Source: a virus
Direction: 5' to 3' (one strand)
Virus record (IMG/VR): IMGVR_UViG_3300017714_000115
Coordinates: 1 to 28,039 of that record
Length of the DNA: 28,039 nucleotides
Shown piece by piece: positions 27,001 to 28,039 of the stretch. The position numbers and the translations under genes are program-made. The notes beneath the pieces were generated by a model. That model was not told the origin of the DNA, ran no database searches, and worked only from the letters and a program-made list of their open reading frames with translations. Each line of letters starts with the position of its first letter. Position 1 is the first letter of the stretch.

Positions 27001-28039
27001 TTCGGCACCTGTGCCACCACCACCTTCAATAACAACTGCAGGGGTGGATGTGTAACCACTACCAGGGTCAGTAATCTTAATTTCCGATAGAATCGAAGTA
27101 TTGAAGAGTTGGAGATTGACTGGGAAGGTAATTTCAGGTTTCAGGGTGTAATCATGTGAATAACCGAAACCAAACTCATTATTCTTAAGTCTCTTGATCT
27201 TACCAATGTTTTTACCTGTCAGGAAGACAGATGCACCACTACCCTCAAGAGGAATGATAACAGTTACTGATCCACCAGATCCAGACAACGTGGGACCAAG
27301 AATACCAGTGATAGCGTCAACATCGATAGATGCAGTAGTATATCCCTTACCAGGATCACTAACAGCAACAGATGAGAGAGCACCAGATCCAGTTTCCTCA
27401 TCGAGGGTTACTGTTACAATTGCTTTACCACCTTCACCATCTCCAGCGATAGGCACATCATAATAGACACCAGATGCATATTCTGTGCCACCGTCAACGA
27501 TGACAACCTTCTCAATTTGACGGAAGGATGCAATATCGGAGATGATAGGCAGTTTCTTATAGAATCCACCAGGAGAAACCAGTTTAATTGAGTTGATAGG
27601 TCCAACTGCTCTGGTAGAAGTTGTTGAATAGAAGGAATACTCTTGCTCTTGATCATTCGTGCCAATTTCAGCAGATGATCTCTCAGGCTCTCTATTGAGA
27701 GGGAATTTAAACTCAGTATCGCTTACAATCTGAGAAATAGCGAATCTTCCAGCATATGGAGTGTTAATAACGTCAACATATGAATTTTCTCCAACTGGGG
27801 AGTTGGATCCAGTCCTTGATGGGTCAAAGTAGTAAGAGATGTTAGTAACATCACCAAGCACCAGGAATTTAACGAATGGAGTGCTTGCACCTGCACCTTG
27901 GATGCCAGGAGTGCCTTCTCTAACAGTATTGTTGAAGGAATACTCCAGTTTATACTGGTTGTCCTGAGAGAATGACAGATAGTAACCGAAGTTGGAAGGA
28001 TCGCTAAGCTCGAAGTTATACTGGTGATTTCTAGTGAAA
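15010..28039 (-). CDS. Giant modular baseplate/tail protein with gp7-like signature (5' end beyond window)
   Basis: One uninterrupted frame of at least 4342 residues. It stays open past the internal GTG at 27861 to the right edge, so the true start is outside. Modules in order: a degenerate cupredoxin-like segment at the edge (27800-28039); GSGY beta repeats (about 26900-27520); a gp7-like signature, YVIKSEIPITKW then HPAGFNMFGQL (26135-26250), resembling T4 gp7 KSNLPSSRW then HPVGFGF; an NGVIQSPG module (25751-25836); a long helical field with at least eight Cys-Arg-Asp repeats (18170-24850), interrupted by five YPR..DPA beta repeats and two lectin-like domains; two more NGI[IL]Q modules (15825-16225); a second GSGY pair (15455-15640); and a C-terminal Ig-like domain (15055-15350). 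No enzyme motif is seen. Its place before gp8 and the gp7 signature suggest a hugely expanded gp7-locus wedge protein, possibly also binding host glycans; that role is inference. Confidence 0.85.
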   Translation of the reverse strand, partial: FTRNHQYNFELSDPSNFGYYLSFSQDNQYKLEYSFNNTVREGTPGIQGAGASTPFVKFLVLGDVTNISYYFDPSRTGSNSPVGENSYVDVINTPYAGRFAISQIVSDTEFKFPLNREPERSSAEIGTNDQEQEYSFYSTTSTRAVGPINSIKLVSPGGFYKKLPIISDIASFRQIEKVVIVDGGTEYASGVYYDVPIAGDGEGGKAIVTVTLDEETGSGALSSVAVSDPGKGYTTASIDVDAITGILGPTLSGSGGSVTVIIPLEGSGASVFLTGKNIGKIKRLKNNEFGFGYSHDYTLKPEITFPVNLQLFNTSILSEIKITDPGSGYTSTPAVVIEGGGGTGAEAIAVIKNNRLNEITIKNPGGGYSSEPVVTLKSEFNYVVNLDLNYLQFNFPHGITTGAEIQFRAETVGTTVGILPKPSSAGLTSLVAGQIYYAIAGNLNSLESDQIRFALTLQAAQAGDYITFLTQGTGRQVLLTEVFGGRAEAVVATSRFLEGEEVFQGINVEQASATGKVSTNVGWQIGPKILKIVDYDGEWQMGEKVTGKISKASGVIDNMSIARGVLNIGSLTKTPGKFIDNVGKPSEIVQKIQDSFFYQNFSYVIKSEIPITKWKTQLLQNNHPAGFNMFGQLQLTGGKDISGRKVGTEFTKEVNINNYSNVNQITSFGAAQPIYTDYNNTEVLFRKKRLTSSEEILTSIVKKLDSIQSQFNGIDKQFPLTVEGQQVIVQQNQLMITINGVIQSPGESYNIVGGQIVFAEPPKPASRVNYRTLGVTPTPIYRVELFSGQAGPANYGIFPTLGQQVQGKDSDAVGTVIDSGTSHIDIINVTGTFNLNEAIERGTLFSGLILSITQLNVNTIFQFGESLTNLDGDTAIIEETNIDDQGGVTDQLVVSKTSGTAQFETGIFDFRLNEFVYSASSKIAGQITFISPYIDPATSDAVDELIINPGSTFYGLLFERLVSITNPNVILDNISQSSITPTLLNDSTNRINSDFLDFEEVRNTEIEYTQLTGGAFSENDTVLNNRALFGNAVSVFHGGAANRFKDASRMILGNKQEIIDFAEAEIAVKHPRFYFPGDIITNNWSRYSDAYRLIQKNREYIANKAYDEMMTQYSSLTVPDPGKCVRDILLYIDALSLDTFRGGNVYTCKLSQKYFDADNNFVYVNSESQETRYGFEKAKDLMLLALTNNITANYTSQYGPNTGITYTAYNEVDAGGYSGNGINPDPSPNDPYGTNGANVSNNNTDNCSDVQAAITTLYDVVNEVMLNGTLVDLPDVSVGSYSPGQIKCRRDIGLMIDALAEDISQGGNYNIVEFTKKYFDAAGAPIANGLIGEYAESLTAIDKAMHLAFRAINNLLYYQVNSRVPESGYMLKDPSTYAGPYSDGATDLSEFDVSAAVYTPSNGNLVLTIGTHSLTASDTVKIRPHSLKFTCASDGDATFHDYPRAGDPAFNTNLAVSSPTATTITVNIGATPLLQFTPTAAVYSPSTGDMELTIGAHTLELNDYVNISDNALTFTCDSDDNASTHTYPRASDPASGRRLYIHGTTATTITINVGNSPDDAQFVHAFVSATSNSVTSGGGYAHTFVNALPNAVHNGGGIRAQYYDPYYSSGRNETIQNCADVQAYIATLVDISTTAISAGNLTNINALASITDGTFVAGENIRTTKIAYKDRAGGLFIVGNTITGVTSGATFEAIGSNSGLKWIFAASVTGTFTDREYITNSSLANQNNVSQSVITKYKRLSGSKSVRFPATGYLVSRDSYDFSFGNTADFTIQGWFNADAIGTTQHLIDLRRLSATSGLRVVIDATGAVKVYNGTSQLLTGGTIISNNWHHIAVVRTSAVLQLYVDGIQVGGNYADTNDYGYAAAYIGADFNAANQFTGYIDNFVIKNGESDFATAFTPPTQIDYSNQYVVFGLDGEQPFVMDNQETYAIYTGQRISSAAIKELNYDQKFAIIENVDLGRSDHRNAADIIDLNAAWIAEEAVGRMSAAFPDFTIPGDDPAEGTYGGSNKCVRDTKDYIIGALVKDLKDGGNYNSLYTARTYLEASGKLKHVGGEILQTLYAWDQAFVLSKYVITTTDVSLTGTYTDRLRIPNNFASPASQTIQDEFDLLGREVLEVLAPNPDIFRDTGVLIWKNRDYIAQETAEYILDKYTINFGGVETPFLEMPGYGQPYCERDVKKFILPAVIADLCTGGTYNTEAVIDQYLDDQENILHVEHELNPMLDAFEYAKMLCIKAGNNLLLSPGEASAALGAPAWAQDDYYTPLFTTRTAYRDDTIIIDDEGYPQNNVSNWNRYKDATNTLKVNADLIAHEAVEIMNDLSKYGKFNIPGGPVNCVDDVKDVLRGLTHDLNYNCNEKTWDAASLYIETENNSLKHIEKEWEASVTVMKIARDLATLTMRNGFGRDYIEGNDPLSTDLASYNANPYEAIYKDCADVIDSNIRRIAENAVYEGLVNYPALNINGGSSAMWWKEFTPTTAGYIAASGVLTLTIPGHGLSKGESISIAANGLTFTCSQDSNATNHPYPRNTDPAYEKRLVIEDVTQDTIAVNVGRSPSGQQYTHTFVSAVTGAIRYGWNTGGEHFTPSTASYNASSGDMVLTIPNHSFNVGNRMSIAEDSLVFTCSNDSYGSEHSYPRKGDPAYNTTVGVTAVGTSSLDVTAATYAADSGLMTLTCSMSHGLSTGNRIKLVTDSLRFTCDQDANGSNHDYPRATDPAADKWLIVTVIDATTVSCYVGAAAVANQYTHAFVSATSGAVVKQDGTVTVNVGASPVGQQHTHVFVSTTPNSITSSGSIDCIHDVTDILRALVFNLKYGGDNWMNYVSEFYVTYAGNLAHVTSLATETNWILDKTKEYVKRAIRGQIIANNSGYEIAQNFSNAVPKPTTVLLPSSPDTGLEIGGTYAQNPTRTFTNGVIDIDNSSSSTTGQTIDEDLTCSCVTVLPAGTPADGVLWEGGGSGYGSYIGIRDSGTYLRLRAGDGGNSFAGGTTTYTDTGLALLDVAVSSLSDYFDGNEHEITWEIRVGGTAAAGPGRVKLWIDGNEIGSAETPGAGTFTGLGAGTGAWSDGNVGGFAATAGAVPSGESTTAWAYATGDLTYYRSRLVDPGYTGLESDDVAARIDSLMLLVTDAISNPSNVTNRTSTLPWIWPVKYTPEVCVRDLTTTFDSSAAEMNQSCNEVASAIDTLMSIYINTIENAANNNTNYLTGVARTTRSSAYTNSIYQEGTCADVGSAIETLFDLMSNTLGHGRNTDKMIATMLLFNENAIATRAYDATLAYYGTTAMTVDFCKDIIKAIRYDMVTGGNAGAFGLTQNWFDGEGNFIAFQDVLRSHLIYANTRVREYVKSVLYQLTTDPGWANYTTYNAAVGETLDYNREASEFIIDSSINCVEYSLETSKFPTEGSVTFIPSSDCQNFKRLYETGEDYNTDPALVSLTPVVPVGFDRAEYRIRINRTNSFRRGDILQYIPASTNSVKAFTNQPYWYVMTATAQWFEVGAHYIHDGRFRQLEVDLSNNGSQIFAVVRRSGITRNTISYPADPSQTPIQGGFNPADVIYGTTSESNSEVASLLLNQAKIKRLYERYELINVSATLGVYENFLNGEQVFVQGTPSITATVLQTTKTANDGTNFLNLTTIAGVINDGAILEGLDSGTTAEVSSHDDRMLVNVQRGAFAQGDWLFDKNTATEAFANQYENASGSLTGNEGGRITIDVETIDSPWEAGDVIYGSVTDYILDVKGLSGTQIQLNQYIHGTNIIQLELGPAIIDTGVSDTFRVGDEINLLQGTTIKEPGFKATVTKYVNGLNADPADPNYGIHRLWIGNLVPAVSGQLVADISEVTNGANNIGKIDIGSNFPTIYANVVSYTDTASSVYGRVAAIDQQGITATVWLENVSGTFQDNMSVISDYGWGGAVTSARTLEGRVDRYFRGFDGSQTQFDLTISNGEAYFPDPAGHMLIFVNGILQPPGGNNSYVAFSDKINFSEAPEIGSEFVGYYVGKLRQMDDISFEFDSLRSSFNLRREGLFYSLTLTEGVSSNVIRPENNIIVSLNGIIQEPGVAYEIVGSRIIFAEVPRAGSTFVGFSYIGSDTDVIAATVVPPVEAGDQLYIEGEEFNREVALIESSNSLITFEYTGSVKGRNAAAIAEIRSGQIESAILTNPGDGYNSRPNVDVISSSGFDGRIKALMGITRIDVKTPGSGYSSPIVSIDNTVPDDFVTPSGTPINGGFDIYAGEGPEGSAGSNITPGAIAILQDPVNVTVNQGQTAAFSVVATVSNNEQRNYQWQKKEYGTQTWSNIIGANQSLLDTGIAAQADDGDEYRVAITAAGATPVYSLSAVLTVQTGATVISNFNPASIFDDI
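15055..15350 (-). other. Ig-like domain at the C-terminus of the giant protein
   Basis: The segment starts AILQDPVNVTVNQGQTAAFS, has the central NYQWQK strand and closes with YRVAITAAG and SAVLTV, the usual order of strands around the core Trp of bacterial and phage Ig-like domains. It is closely similar in layout to the Ig-like domain ending the YHYH protein next door. Confidence 0.65.
18750..19330 (-). other. Lectin-like (concanavalin-fold) module 2 in the giant protein
   Basis: The segment runs from NGVIDIDNSSS to TYYRSRLVD. Signs of the fold are an opening SCVTVLPAG strand, YIGIRDSGTYLRLRAGDGG, the pair NEHEITWEIRVGG and GRVKLWIDGNEIGS (the x-LWIDG-x strand typical of LamG-like domains), and a closing Gly-rich region. 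It is less clear than the module at 22265-22825. Ligand unknown. Confidence 0.5.
19675..20632 (-). repeat. YPR..DPA beta repeats, copies 3-5
   Basis: Three consecutive copies of an 80-130 residue repeat, at about 20325-20632, 20078-20310 and 19675-20077. Each starts FTPxTAxY or TAATY, has an LTLTIPxHGL-like strand, then L-x-FTC-x-x-D, H-x-YPR, DPA, and closes with VNVG and YTHTFVSA-type strands. The copies are FTCSQDSNATNHPYPRNTDP, FTCSNDSYGSEHSYPRKGDP and FTCDQDANGSNHDYPRATDP. An extra VNVGASPVGQQHTHVFVS half-unit follows the last copy. Confidence 0.85.
22265..22825 (-). other. LamG/concanavalin-like lectin domain in the giant protein
   Basis: About 185 residues with the full motif order of a LamG-type jelly roll: SKSVRFPATGYL, FTIQGWFNADAIG, a central VVIDATGAVKVYNG, the hallmark NNWHHIAVVRTSAVLQLYVD followed by GIQVGG, YIGADFNAANQFTGYIDNF, and DFATAFTPP. 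In phage tails such domains often bind polysaccharide or serve as decoration; glycan binding here is inferred. Confidence 0.8.
23305..23870 (-). repeat. YPR..DPA beta repeats, copies 1-2
   Basis: Two tandem copies, about 23620-23870 and 23305-23617, with FTCASDGDATFHDYPRAGDP and FTCDSDDNASTHTYPRASDP. They are followed by an extra TFVNALPNAVHNGGG half-unit. The two share near-identical DNA: taatcgtagtggcagt occurs in both (23391-23406 and 23646-23661), which points to fairly recent duplication or conversion. Confidence 0.85.

Noticed and set aside
27859-27861. GTG at 27861 as start of the giant protein
   Set aside because: The frame stays open for another 59 codons to the window edge, and the upstream residues have patterned beta-strand sequence (FELSDPSNFGYYLSFS), so the gene begins outside the window.
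1-28039. tRNA genes, integrase, attachment sites or auxiliary metabolic genes
   Set aside because: None seen. The window is almost entirely filled by minus-strand structural genes, and no cloverleaf or enzyme motif was recognised.

Overview
The window looks like part of the late structural region of a T4-like marine myovirus, most probably a cyanomyovirus infecting Synechococcus or Prochlorococcus. This rests on four things seen in the sequence: a recognisable T4 gp8-type baseplate wedge protein, very large tail and baseplate proteins built from modules I associate with marine T4-like phages, T4-type late-promoter octamers (NATAAATA-like) in front of genes, and moderate base composition without host-type genes. 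All real genes lie on the minus strand, so transcription runs from high to low coordinates. Coding density is close to complete; the largest gap is about 80 bases.

Reading in the direction of transcription. (1) Positions 28039-15010 hold one uninterrupted reading frame of at least 4342 residues that enters from beyond the right edge. It carries a T4 gp7-like signature, a long field of alpha-helical Cys-Arg-Asp repeats, five copies of a YPR..DPA beta repeat, two lectin-like (concanavalin/LamG-type) modules, three NG-[VI]-[IL]-Q modules and a C-terminal Ig-like domain. (2) 14995-13400 encodes a YHYH-domain protein that also ends in an Ig-like domain. (3) 13374-11887 encodes a 495-residue tail protein with a gp9/gp10-type N-terminus and a C-terminal cupredoxin-like domain. 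(4) 11887-10007 encodes a 626-residue repeat protein, coupled to the previous gene by a TAATG overlap. (5) 9970-8435 is gp8. (6) 8431-1121 encodes a 2436-residue DUF4815-type structural protein. (7) 1079-801 and 811-593 are two small overlapping genes. (8) A rho-independent terminator and then a late promoter precede a tail-fibre-like gene that starts at 510 and runs off the left edge.

The order (giant protein with gp7 signature, then gp8, then a large protein in the gp9/gp10 position, then fibre) parallels the T4 order 6-7-8-9-10-11-12. I infer that the block builds the outer baseplate wedge and the fibres or receptor-binding decorations attached to it. The most interesting features are the modular expansion of the gp7-locus protein, small beta modules reused across gp8 and its neighbours, a tail protein with an apparently intact type 1 copper ligand set, and late promoters that overlap upstream stop codons, one leaving almost no leader.

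I see no tRNA, rRNA, CRISPR, insertion sequence or metabolic gene. Plus-strand open frames are shadows of the minus-strand genes. Assignments come from reading the sequence and remembered family features; no database search was run.
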